From Rhinopomastus cyanomelas (lineage: Eukaryota > Chordata > Aves > Bucerotiformes > Rhinopomastidae), in the NCBI GenBank assembly GCA_013400115.1, contig VXBP01010419.1, positions 21,074 through 85,073 on the forward strand: a DNA stretch of 64,000 bases, given 5' to 3'. The translations under genes were made by a program, and so were the position numbers. Below, in pieces: positions 36,477-47,292 of this stretch (positions are counted from its first letter, which is position 1; every line of letters starts with the position of its first letter). The notes under the pieces are model-generated. The model saw nothing but the letters and a program-made list of their open reading frames with translations. It was not told the DNA's origin and made no database searches.

Positions 36477-38083
36477 GCTTTCTAGAAATTTTCACGAGAT
36501 AGTGAAATTTTTCACATTCAGCTCTGTTTCTTCTTCAGCCCCATTTCCCAAGACTGAGCATCCCTCATGCTCAATCAGGAAGATCTGGACAAACTAGTCT
36601 CTTTAAAACCACTGTGTTCAGATTTGCTTTCAAGAAACGAAAGAAGTTTTGCAATCTGTAACTGAATAAAAAAACTGTTTGGTGACCGTTTCCCTCTGTT
36701 TCCTGATGAAATAACCTAAACCACCTGAAACAGCTAAGGATGTTTTCCACCCGTACTGCTTGACCTTATCAGAAGACACAGCGTGCCATGCACACCCAGC
36801 TCTGTTCTCACAGGAGCTGTTAAAGATTTTGAGAGAACCCTTAGATCAAATTGTTTTCTGACTGCAGGAGGTGTCTGATTTAAGAAAGTGAATATATGGA
36901 GAAAAGGGGAAGAAGGTTGCAACACATCATAGCTTTGAAAGACACAGCAAGGATGGCAAAACAAATATCAGCATAGCTAGAGAAGTTTTTGCAGGCCAAG
37001 ACAGTTTCTGCTCTGAATAAAATAGCCTCTTGGTTTGGTCCTGTGAGGACAGTGGGCAAACAAAGTATCATAAGGAGTAAAGACAGTCGTTAATTTCCCA
37101 AAGGCTTGATTGATAAATAATGGTTAGGCAGTCAAAACACAACCAGCAATTCACATAGATAATGAGCTGCATAATGACCAGCTACAAAAGTGAAGCCTCT
37201 GACAAAATTCATACCTCATCCATGCTTACAAAATACACAACCTGCAAAGGCTCCACCTCCAGTGCAGTGTAGACAATCAAGGAAGCTGAGGCATATGAAG
37301 CGCAAGCAAAAGCTTTTATGCAGGGGATCAGGAGCCAAGGATCAAGAGCAACAGCAGATCTAGTATGCAGGTATCTTGCCAGACCCCAGTTCCACTGTGA
37401 CACACTTACTCCACAACCCTGGCATCTTAGGCAGTGAAATGATCTAACTGTTAATTGCTTAACCAGCACTGTTATAAAAACTGTTTTTACCATACGTCAT
37501 ATCAACTGAATCAGCCCATTAGGCTGTAACAATGCCAGCACTAAATGTCCCTCTGCCTCAGCCAAAGGCTAGCCTGATAGGGAAGCTACAAATGAACAAG
37601 GAGACGAAATTAAGGTGCAGGAATTATTCCAAATGGACTAGAATCTTCTTTGGTGCTAAAATTACCTTTAAATAGTTTTACTTAGTTCACTCTTTTAGGA
37701 CTTGTGTGGGTAAGAAAATCTGGTGAACAGCTTCTTAATCAAGAAATGCTTTGGCAGCACATGAGCAGCTCACACTCTCCCTCTGTCTCTGCTACAGCTC
37801 TAAATCAAGAGGCGGCACAGTCCCTCCCTCCAGAAGGATGGGCTGGATGCTCTCTGCTGGTCACAGAGCCCATAACCATGTGGTCGCAAATGACAAGGAG
37901 CAAACAGAGATGTGACTGAGGGAACAGACAAAAGCTGTTTCTCTCTGGGATGATTCTCTGATGCTTCTCATTGGAGCCAGGTGACAGGAAGGCATTTGTT
38001 GGAGCAGCTTTCCAGTAGCTCCACTCAGTGGAACAGGATACCATTCAGGAAGTGTAAGGAAAGCACCTTTTTAGTTTCTTCTT
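36477..38083. other. Intronic unique DNA
   Basis: This intron stretch of HS1BP3 between two CR1 copies shows no exon or RNA gene that I can support. Confidence 0.55.
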
Positions 38084-38466
38084 AGAATCATAGAACCATT
38101 ACGGATTGGAAGGGACCTTGAAAGATCATCTAGTCCAATCCCCCTGACACAGCAGGATCACCTAGACCAAGTCACACAGGAACACATCCAGGTGGGTCTT
38201 GAACATCTGCAGTTAAGGAGACTCCACAACCACCCTGGGCAACCTGTTCCAGTGCTCTGTCACCCTCACCGTGAAGAAGTTCCTTCTCAGGCTGATGTGG
38301 AAACGTCTGTGTTCCAGCTTACAACCATTGCCCCTCGTCCTATCACTACATGACACTGAGAATCGCCCAGCTCCATCCTCCCGACACCCATCCCTCAAAT
38401 ATTTGTAGACATTAATGAGGTCACCCCTTAACATTAATGAGGTCACCCCTTCTAGAAGCTCCACAG
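38084..38466 (-). repeat. CR1 LINE 3' fragment with internal deletion and 20-bp duplication
   Basis: In minus orientation this is the same subfamily as the copy at 59.8-60.4 kb. Compared with that copy, about 110 bp are missing between the 'ATTAATGAGGTCACCCCT' block and the 'AGAAGCTCCACA' block. The ATTAATGAGGTCACCCCT block is duplicated in tandem at the junction (about 38411-38450). This looks like a small post-insertion rearrangement. Confidence 0.9.
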
Positions 38467-41400
38467 GTAGGCAGTCCCTGAAGCATGAATGACTCTCACC
38501 TCATTTCATGCCAGGTTATGTTTTGGTCCTTCTGCTCACTGGTATCTTGTAGTTCATCTCTTCCTCACCACCATGAGGAGGTCTTGGGTGGGAGCATTAT
38601 CCACATCCCTGTGAAGCCACTGGGTAACTTCTGTTGACTAAATGAGACTGTGATTGCTCCCCTTCCCTCTGTTCACCGGCAGCTTTAGCAGAGACAATGT
38701 AAAGGTTGCTACCACACAGCAGAGCAGTTGGAGTCTTCTGCTGTTTGAAGAAAAGCTCAGCTCTTCCCTAATGTGGGAAGCAACTGATGAGGGTAACTCA
38801 TCAATTACTCTCTGGAACACTTTAATAGTGCACATTGTTTGAATGTTAAAACCACAGGTACTTTAAGGAGCAGCACCCTCAGCAAAGGAAACCTCAATTA
38901 AGAAATACTGCATGCTTCCATTCTGACTGTGCTGAGAAAAACTGGCTGTAGAGTGAACAAGGATTAGCCTGAATTTTCCGCTGTACAGACAGTCTGAACC
39001 CTTTAAGTTAAAACCATTATTGAAGTTAGAGCTTTTTGTGAGTCCAAAGGGAATTTAAAAAAATAAAGGAATTTATATAGGATTACTTTTAATCAAGGCT
39101 AATCCTGGTTAAGTCAACTGCCTGAACAGTGATATCTAAACCTAAGAAATAACAAGAGATCAACTGATGGACAGAACAGGGCCGCTTGTCCCAGAGCTCT
39201 GCACCTTGAACACTACTTTGTAGACTTGTATTCCAGCAGGCAGCTTCTCAAACTTCATCCCCCAAGTAATTCTGGAGATTACAGTTTCTTTCATTTAGAT
39301 AAGGTTTCTGATGTATTTTACTTTCCCTGTGGGTGACATATCCCACCCAACATACAAACCACCACGTCAGTTGTACTTTTTCCTCTTGAATTCCTCATCT
39401 ACATCGGAGAAATTAATTTAAGCCCAAGCATTTCTCTTTGCTGCAGACTGTGATATCCGAGAGATACCACACCTGTGATTGCACTGCCAAGACATGTTCT
39501 TGTTCCCTTTGCTGTGTAATAAACAAAACTTGTTAGGGCTGGTATTTCTGAAACCTAACTTTCTCTAGCTCATCTGATGCCTCCCTTCTTGGCATAAACA
39601 AATACTGAGTGAATCAGTGTCCACGTCATAAAATTTTGGTCATAAGCAACAGAAACAGTAATGGCCAGGTGAACAATACATACATACACATACCAAGCAT
39701 ATGGATGAAGCAGGATTTTGAACTAGGTGCACTGCCCAGGAGAAACTATAAATACAGCTCATCGACATGATCAGACGCTTCACCTTTGCAGAGTCTCTGC
39801 TTGTGTGTGGCTCTGTATTCATTTCTGTGCTAACCACAGCAACAAAAACACCTTGCTTAGTCATAACCTATCCCCAAAAGATGCTGTCCCACCAAAAGGT
39901 CGTGGGCTTTTTTAGGTTGTGTGCTTTTAAGACAAAGATTCTGCAAATGGTTTTCAAAGTCTGCAGGCTGATCATCAAAAATGTCCTTTTACTGTCCTGG
40001 ATTTTTTCAAGACCTGGATTAGACAGAAGTCTTTTACACAGAACACAGCAGATAATATGTGGTCTTTGTCTCAAAAGCCTGCTTTTCAGTGCTGCAGTGC
40101 TAGGCAAGCTGTTTGATCCACTGCTGTTTGATCATGTGAGACACAACTGTCTTTGGAAAACTAAAGAGGTAAAATGCAAAATGCCTCAGGCTGAGACAGA
40201 AACAAGGACTTCTATTTTTTGAGAAGAAAATGAATTGTTACAGTGCATAACTACCACCATACTTAACTCCAGGCCAGGAGGAGGAAGAAAAAAAATCAAG
40301 CAACTATTCTGAAATAACAAGATAAAAAGAAGAGCCTTCCCACCCCCATCTTTTTGTAGACAATCAGGCACAGAATCCATGTAATTAATCATTCTCTAAT
40401 TAGCCTCTTTCTTTTTCTGTAATGGAACAGCAGTGCCACATTGTTTAGAATTCCTGCCATACTGTTGTGCCGATTCACAGACTCTACTGGTGGAAATTCT
40501 CTTTATTTCCAGACACAGAAAGCAATCAAAACCCTCTTTGCAGAAAGGCTATGATAGGACTGCATGTGGACTTCAAGAAAGTAAACCATTTCTGACTTGG
40601 AAACAAACGCAGCTGCCATCAGACATCAACATTTTAGATGCCACTTGTCTGAAGTTGACCTCTGTGTGAACAAGATCTTTGGGATGTGAATGACTATATG
40701 AGTGACAGCATCTAGGATGATTGGGACAGTGATCTCTACTTGCAGGAAATGCTGTAATGGGGAGAATCAGTAATAATTTGCTGAAGTATTTAAAAGGATC
40801 AGGACTGAACCCAGGTTATGAAACTCACTTATTGTAGAAGAGTCTTTTACCTTTCTCTATCTTATTATCAGTGTCTTTATTTTGTCTGGTGTTAATTCCA
40901 AGCATGAGAGATACCTTTGTGAAGCCTTGGGGAAAGGTGTAGTATCACATTTATAACTTGGGAAAAGATCTGTGCCCAAAAATAGGCAAGAAGCTTAGAA
41001 GTATTTGTTCACCATCATTCTGCTACGGTCATGAGACACTGTGATGTCTAAAAATGTTCATGGAAATGATAACAGGCTGGCGTTAACTGCAGGAGCGCAA
41101 AGAGCAGAGGACTGGGTAGGAGGAATGTACCTTCTTGCTCTACTTTCTACTACAATCCATTGCAGGTAAACTCATACTAGTACTTTAACCAGTACCAGGA
41201 AACATGTTTGGACACTGGAATGTGAGAGCCTCTACTGTTGAAATGCTGGAAGTACTGCTGGTATAGCTTTGGTCTGTCAGAACAGCCCTCCTCCAACAAA
41301 CTCCCAGGTACAACTCAGAGCTTGTGTGGGAGTGGGACCATCCCCAGCAGGCAGCTGCACACGTTGTTCTGCAGCTGGAGAGAAGCTAATGACATGGAAG

Positions 41401-41930
41401 CAGCCCAATAGCGTTTGGCCAAGGACCAGAGGACAGGCTCATTAGTACAGGTAAGTGCTACCTGTATATGCCCACAAAAAGCCCTCTGTGGAAAACAGCT
41501 GGCTGGTTAGGCCCCTCATCTAGGAAATGAGACAATTCAGTTTCTATAGTTTGAACCAGAGAGCTGGTTCAGTTTTGCCCTAGGCTAAAGAAGTTCAAAC
41601 CTCTGTCTCATGCTTCTCTATAATGTTCACTGATCTCCAGGCAAAGCCATAGCTGGGGCAGAGGAGAGCAAGCAACTTTTACCTTGCAACTGAAGATGTT
41701 TGTCACTAGTGCAAGTAACCTGGGGCAAGGCAGTTGAAATCTGGTGACTCTCAAGCCTAGCAAAATCATCTTTTGCTATGCTAGGAGAGACTGGGACTCT
41801 AGGTCACCTCTCTACATTATTCTGTGCGACCCATACATACTCCTAGGGGCAGGACAAGAACTTTTCCACAAGTTCTGCAAGGACATGGGCAAATACAGTG
41901 CTCTACAGGCACCTCACTGATATGGCAATG
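38467..41930. other. Intronic unique DNA
   Basis: The only extended open frame (about 39767-40222 on the plus strand) has no recognisable family. It overlaps open frames on the other strand and lacks convincing splice or start context. I see no gene here. Confidence 0.5.
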
Positions 41931-41933
41931 TAA

Positions 41934-41985
41934 TCATAGGATCATAGGATGTTAGGGGTTGGAAGGGACCCAAGAGATCATGGTA
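41934..41985 (-). repeat. CR1 LINE 3' tail fragment
   Basis: Tandem ATCATAGG units followed by GGGGTTGGAAGGGACCCAAG and AGATCATGG mark the last 50 bp of a CR1, in minus orientation. They lie inside the HS1BP3 intron. Confidence 0.85.
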
Positions 41986-44900
41986 CAGAAAAATGCCTGT
42001 GGTTGGAGAGAGATAACTCACCTAGTTTCTCTGTCACCATCACTTCACATTTCTTAGTAGGCCAAGAAATTAGTAACCAGTAAAAGGCTTTTCAGTGGAC
42101 AGGAAGCAGGAAGGTATTTGTTTGAATGGACATGGGTATTTTGCCATAAAAAGAAACCTTTCGTTACACTTAAAAGCAGTTGACTCTTCTCAAAGCTCAA
42201 CAGTTGTCAATATAAAGCGGGTGATTCTATTTAAGACAGCAATTGTCATTTCATTGGGGCAGGTATGCACAGACTGCACAGTCTTCAGTTTGCAATGAGA
42301 ACATTTATCACAGTCTCTTCTCCTTCATATTGTGACAGAAACATCCCACGCATATTTTGCAGACTCGTTTGTCTCCATAACAGTCTCTTCCTCAAGAGTT
42401 ACATGTCACTGCTGGGGATTCACTGCTGCACTGATAACGCTGTGGTGCTACTGCTGCTACAATCACTCAGGTACCATAAAGATCATGAAGGACATGGATG
42501 CTTTCATGTTCTGCTCTGAACACTGCCTTTTTCCTGTTTTCCTTTTGGAAGAATGCTCTGAATTCCTCTGCCTTGTGAAGTGCTATCCTATCCCTGTCCA
42601 TGATTCACTGGAAAGCAGTTTCCAGTAAGTCTGCTGTTCCTCAGATCTACCACATGCGTGTGAGCAGACCATGTGGTACATGCAAATGTACACTGCCTAA
42701 GTCAAGAGCTACCACATCTACATTACACAGCTAATCCTCTGTGTACACTGAACATACCTAGGTTTCTGGATCTACTATAGACCTGGTCATGCATCATAGC
42801 TCAGGCTTGTCTTAACAAGACGTGGCCGGGCAAATTTTCTGCATCAGAGTATGCCCAACAGAGTAAGACGTTTACAAGTTTTCCTCAAGCAGCTTAGCCA
42901 GCTATAGCCCACTAAAGGAATGGGTTGTCACAGCTCCTGCTCTGATCTGAGGGCTAAGGAGAGATTTCTTCAGTTCCATTTGGGAAAGAAGAGGAACTGC
43001 CATCATCAGAGGAAAGAGTTATTCTTAAGTCTCAAAACATGCACAAGCGCCCATGCCAGAGACTGCAGGCTTCAGCTCATGGTGAAAGTTTCCTCTAGCT
43101 ACAAAGCATCACTGCCTTGAAAAGAGACTGTGGCATTGCCCTGTCAGAACATGCAACATCAGCCTGGTGGTAAGGGAAGGAGGGCCATGATTCAAGTGCT
43201 TCCTCTACATTTGAGGCCTGACAGTTCTGCTAAGGCTTCCAGCTGCACAGAAGACAAAGTGCATTGTGCATAACTACTTGAAAAAGTTCAGCTACAGGAC
43301 TTGGGTGAATGTACTGAGTTCACAAAGAGGTGAGGTGAAGTATTTTACTAGGTAGAATAGTACTCTTCCACCCTTAAACAGCTTCTCCTTTACCTCCACC
43401 TGCCTATACTTCTTGCATAGTGATGACTTCCCTCTGGATTACTGTAGCAACTTTCCCACTGGACCACCGACATGATTTTCTGCTTCATTATGTGTATTCA
43501 CTTCCAGTTGGACCTTGATGACTTGTCAACAACTGAAAGCATTGGGGCAATTCAAGAATAAATGAAAACTACTGGAATACAGAATAAATGGAATATTTTC
43601 CATGGGTTTCTATAACCATCTAGTGAAGACCCCAAAAAGCACGGTCCACTGCTCTTGGAGCAGATTTCAGAGAGAATTGTCTGCCATAGAGGAAAAGAAA
43701 ACATTTAATCCAAAGGACATTAACATGACAGAGGAAGAAGCTCTCTCTCCAGTAGTGGACAATAATGCAAGTATGCACTGAAACAGGCACTTCTTTTCTA
43801 CCCCGTGAATAATCTGGATCAAGCACCGCGATTGCTAGCGGAGGAAAAGCAAACACAAAAATATTGCAGTCACTTACGTGTTTGCTCCCAATATACCGGA
43901 GCAGTGAATCAGGTCATGTCCTGCCCCATCAGCTTCTATAAGTATCAGGCAGGCTGTCAGAATGTAAGGTGAGATGGCATTCAACCCAATTTAACCTTTG
44001 TTTAAATTCAGTCAGTATCACTGCTGAGACAGTCGGCACTTTTGTACACATAGAAAGTAACAGCTGCAAAACTACCTGTTTCAGGAGCAACTTGAAACAA
44101 CACACAGATTCCTTCTCCTGAATTTAGTAACTGCTGTGGAAATCATATCCTGGCAGGAACTGGCTGGCAAGAATTGGCACTGGAAGCAAGCTGGCCTCAT
44201 CATTGAGATGTCAGCCTGAGATCCAGAAGGTATGAATCTGACTCTCCTGACAAACAAATTCCCTGGTGATGCTCGTCTCTCTGAACACTGGCTCCCTGCT
44301 TGATCTCTTGAGCATTACCAGTGCAGGCAAACTAGTCTTAGGACAGAGATGTCAGGGATAAAACACATTATGTGATTATATGTTCCAGCCCTACACTATC
44401 AAGGGGCAGGTAAATCTAAGAGCAACTACATTATTCCCTAATGTAACTCTGAGTTCTGGCCCTCCTTTCCATTAGATTAAAAATGCAGTGTGATGAAGAT
44501 TTTAATGAGAGTCCTTTACAGTTGTGGAGCTGCAGAGGAATCCTTTTGGAAACGTGTACAGAGGTATGTGAGCCACCAGCAAAAAATCATTCCTCTTTTG
44601 GCAAGAGCCCCAGATTTCAGCTCAGTGAAGCTGAACTTCTTTGTTTCTGGGCTGTTTCTCACTTTTCATAATAGAGGTCAGTTTTCGCTCCCTGTGGATT
44701 GGTTGTGGAAAACAGAAGTGTAACGTTAAAACACAAGGACTAGATGGCAAGTCTTTGGCCTTTGAGACTCTTCCTTTGGAGTCACAGAATAACACCTTGC
44801 ACCCTACTTTTCTCAAAAGATCTTCCTAATTTTCTTTCTAATACGTTTGATTTCCAATGACAGATATCTTTCTTTATAGTTGTAAGTACAAGTACTGATT

Positions 44901-45006
44901 CACAGTTAGCAAAGTATTTAAGTTTTGCCCACAAGTTCATCTCTTTTGAGGTCTGAAAAGCTCCTCAGGTCACCTTCACCCTAAATGACATATTTGAGAT
45001 GTGTAC
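41986..45006. other. Intronic unique DNA
   Basis: No exon is needed here for the HS1BP3 frame. A possible minus-strand exon-like segment at 43877-43935 has an AACAC|GTAAGT donor. Reading into it from the preceding exon would create a stop, so it is not called. Confidence 0.5.
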
Positions 45007-45142
45007 CTCAGCAGTTCCTCAGTGTCCTCCTCAGGTCCTGTGTCCAGCATGTAGTCCTTGTCCCTACAGGCAGCTGGCAGCAGTAGGGAGTCACCTAGTC
45101 TTACCACCCCACCAAGGTCTGGATCTTCAAATAATTTCAGAT
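45007..45142 (-). CDS. HS1BP3: HS1BP3 coding exon (penultimate)
   Basis: This 136-bp exon has acceptor TTTCTAG and donor GAG|GTACAC. It encodes about 45 residues starting NLKLFEDPDLGG, then RLGDSLLLPAAC, then an acidic stretch ending EDTEELLR. The human protein has a closely similar 'LKLFDDPDLGG...LGDSLLLPAAC' block followed by 'ELFRVEEDL', so this is the strongest family match in the window. It enters with two bases and leaves with two bases, joining cleanly to the exon on each side. The role of this acidic linker between the PX domain and the proline-rich tail is not known to me. Confidence 0.92.
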
Positions 45143-45812
45143 CTAGAAATGGGAAGCAGAATATGATGTAGTTAAATCACGCCGTGTAACACAATATCTT
45201 CATTAACACCAGCTAGTAAAGATGGCTACAGGACTGATAAAAAGAGATCATGTAGACAATTATTTCCTATGAGCATTTCCAATTCACAAAGTACAGTGAT
45301 AATCTGCACTCTCATGGCTTGCTAAATCCATTTTCTTCTTGCACTCAACAGTAGGTTATGTTACTCTTGTTAGTGTGGCATGAGTGACTGTGGGAGAGCC
45401 AGCTCCCACAGACCTGTAATATCACAGCCCAAAATGTCACCAGTGACCAGCTATAGGATCTACAGGTCTTATCTATTCCTTTTGAATGATTCTAAGGTTA
45501 TTCTGCTCCAACTGAAGATTTGCCTTTTGGGAGCACATGGTTGGCTCAGTTGGTAGAGCATGGGACTCTGAATTCCTGGGGTCATGGGTTCAAGCCCCAT
45601 GTAGGACATCTTGAGACAGTACTGTAGGTTTACCTTTCTCCAGCAAGGGAGGTTGGTCTTAGATGATCTTTCAAGATCCCTTCCAACCTGTAACATTCTG
45701 TGATTACAACGTCACTATTTAGCCTGTATGCTCTATATCACTACTCTGTAAAAGCTCAGGTATATATACAGCTTGAGATAAAACTGTATGTACAAATACA
45801 GAATGGATTTAC
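45143..45812 (-). other. HS1BP3: HS1BP3 intron (670 bp) containing a SINE
   Basis: This short intron has donor AGA|GTAAAT and acceptor TTTCTAG. It carries the tRNA-like/CR1 composite element at 45533-45706 in antisense orientation to the gene. Confidence 0.8.
45533..45706 (+). mobile_element. tRNA-Lys-like SINE with CR1 3' tail
   Basis: The left 75 bp (about 45535-45608) are tRNA-derived. There is a perfect A-box-type TGGCTCAGTTGG at 45542-45553, an anticodon arm TGGGA-CTCTGAA-TTCCT, and a perfect 5-bp T-stem around B-box-like GGTTCAAGCCC at 45587-45597. The body most resembles tRNA-Lys(CTT), with the anticodon position now reading CTG and the acceptor stem no longer pairing, so it is not a working tRNA. 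After a 35-bp linker, the right part (about 45645-45706) is a CR1 tail: AGATGATCTTTCAAGATCCC, TTCCAACCTG and ATTCTGTGATT. A tRNA head with a LINE tail is the architecture of a SINE mobilised by CR1. Confidence 0.75.
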
Positions 45813-45964
45813 TCTCTTTCATCTTCTTCCTGGGACCAACTGATGGGAAATCTTTTTCTGGACCAAAGAGTCCTTCATCTGGATCTTCTTCCTTTTCAAA
45901 AATTGTTAATTTGGGCTTCTCTTCTGTGGTTGGAGGAGCAGATGCCTTCGTTGGCTTTTTAGTT
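45813..45964 (-). CDS. HS1BP3: HS1BP3 coding exon (antepenultimate)
   Basis: This 152-bp exon has acceptor ATGTTTTAG and donor GAGA|GTAAAT. It encodes about 50 residues: a basic TKKPTKASAPP start, then KPKLTIFEKEEDPDEGLFGP, then a K/R-rich end. The human protein has 'PRLTIFDEEVDPDEGLFGP' at the equivalent place, preceded by an RSKKPKK sequence. The entry phase (one base completing an Arg codon) agrees with that. The next upstream exon, which should end in phase 2, was not identified with certainty. Confidence 0.9.
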
Positions 45965-47139
45965 CTAAAACATAAAAGACAAGAAAGTCAGCTGCAATTC
46001 TTCATTTAAGAAGCAAAATTTATGACTAGACTGTTTCATAAACTGAAAATAGATGGAGGTTGGGAAAGGACCAGAGAAAGGTACATAAGCATTTGTTAGT
46101 TGCTAGCAGGAACAGGTATACTGAGCTGGAGGGACTGTTGGTCTGACATACTCTATCCATACTCATGTTTTGTTTTGTATCTGTACTCATGTTTGGTTTT
46201 CTTAAAAACTATGAAGGAACCCAATGGGAACTACAAGAGCAGGGCTAACAGTGCTATACTGTGCAGACTACTACTTGGTCATATTTTTGCATGTTTTAAG
46301 CAGCTTTACAGCTCTCACACAGAAAGCTTAAAAAAAGGAAGACCAGTTCCAGCTACAGAGAGATGTAGACGGCTTGAAAAACAAACCACAGACTAAGTGC
46401 AGGTTGGACCATTACCGTGATTCCTTTGTACAGGTTTTTAAAAAGCTCTTTGCCTCCATTTCCCTGCCAGTGCCTGCTGCTGTTTTTGACTGCTGTATAG
46501 TCCTTTCACAAAGATATTAGACACTCTTTATCCTCCCCAGAGGAGACATGATATGATGACTACATCACTTTTAACTGAAGCACGTGGGGACTAGAAGATG
46601 CATGGTTGGACAGACTGCTGTTCACAGAACTCACAGATGTCATTAAGTACTTTCTTGAGCCAAAGACAGGATTAACTTCCTCTAAATTTAGTGTTCTAAA
46701 AATCTGATAGTGAGACAAAGTTAATTTTTAGGCTTCTTTTCTACACAGTGGAAAGAGACACACATCTCCCGTCTACTTTGAATGATACTTGGATGCAACA
46801 AATTTCTGAAGATCCCCTCTCCCAATTTGTCAGAGAACGAAGCAAAAAGCTCGTTGGGGTCTGAGGCCTCATTTGCTTAAACAAGGAGTGATGAATCCCC
46901 TTCCAAAAGCAGAGTGAGAAGCAGGTGCCTCTTGCTCTTACCTAGGAGTCATGTTCCACTAGCTGAAGCTACAGGGCAGCTTGTGTTATGAAGCAAACCA
47001 GACAGCACTAAATAGAAAAACTGTAGAACAGGACAAACACTTTAGAGTGAAAAGTCCAATTCAAATTAATCTGAACAAAAAGTTTTCCTTAGGACAGCAC
47101 GTCCTTACTAAGAAGCTGCCATATTTCAGAGATCCTTAC
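45965..47139. other. Region upstream of the last recognised HS1BP3 exon
   Basis: A minus-strand segment at 46416-46492 is open and ends TCACG|GTAATG. Its phase would read into the next exon as Arg-Thr-Lys-Lys-Pro, matching the human Arg at that position. The encoded residues do not resemble HS1BP3, and the acceptor is weak with tandem CAGCAG choices. I mention it as a low-probability exon only. Confidence 0.25.
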
Positions 47140-47292
47140 TCTCAGCAGTCATGGACTTGCCCTTCCTAAGGCGGCCCCTTTGGGTGCCTCTTGCAACAGA
47201 AGATGTGATCTTCTCCACTGCAGTGGTCAGGTCAGGTTTCAGCCTTAAGCAAACCAAAGTATCAGCACTTAACATGCCTCGGTCATCAAAAT
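47140..47292 (-). CDS. Candidate coding exon of unknown assignment (153 bp)
   Basis: This minus-strand segment is bounded by a good acceptor (TCCTTGTTTCTAG) and a donor GAGA|GTAAGG. One frame is open throughout. It reads FDDRGMLSADTLVCLRLKP, then a TAVEKITSSVARGTQRGRLR stretch and KGKSMTAE, and it contains CpG-bearing codons unlike the surrounding intron. The length is a multiple of three, with phase 1 in and phase 1 out. That is compatible with splicing straight to the 45142 exon but not to the 45964 exon. It could be an alternative HS1BP3 exon, part of its PX-to-tail linker in birds, or chance. I do not recognise the peptide. Confidence 0.4.

Larger units (their letters stand above)
35574..45006 (-). 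other. HS1BP3: Last HS1BP3 intron (9.4 kb)
   Basis: The donor is GAG|GTACAC at the 45007 boundary and the acceptor TTCTAG at the 35573 boundary. The splice phase (2 to 2) is consistent. The intron contains CR1 copies at 35.9-36.5, 38.1-38.5 and 41.9 kb. No further HS1BP3 exon is needed between the two flanking exons. Apparent open frames inside it are small and unsupported. Confidence 0.75.

Noticed and set aside
39767..40222. Open frame of about 150 codons on the plus strand
   Set aside because: There is no recognisable family, no conserved start or splice context, and an overlapping open frame on the other strand. It lies inside the HS1BP3 intron. Most likely chance.
43877..43935. Exon-like segment with GTAAGT donor between two HS1BP3 exons
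   Set aside because: Reading from the upstream exon phase gives a stop at once, and the flanking exons already join in phase. It could at most be a poison exon, with no evidence.
45535..45608. Functional tRNA gene
   Set aside because: The acceptor stem does not pair, one anticodon-stem pair is lost, and the body is fused to a CR1 tail. It is a SINE head, not a tRNA gene.
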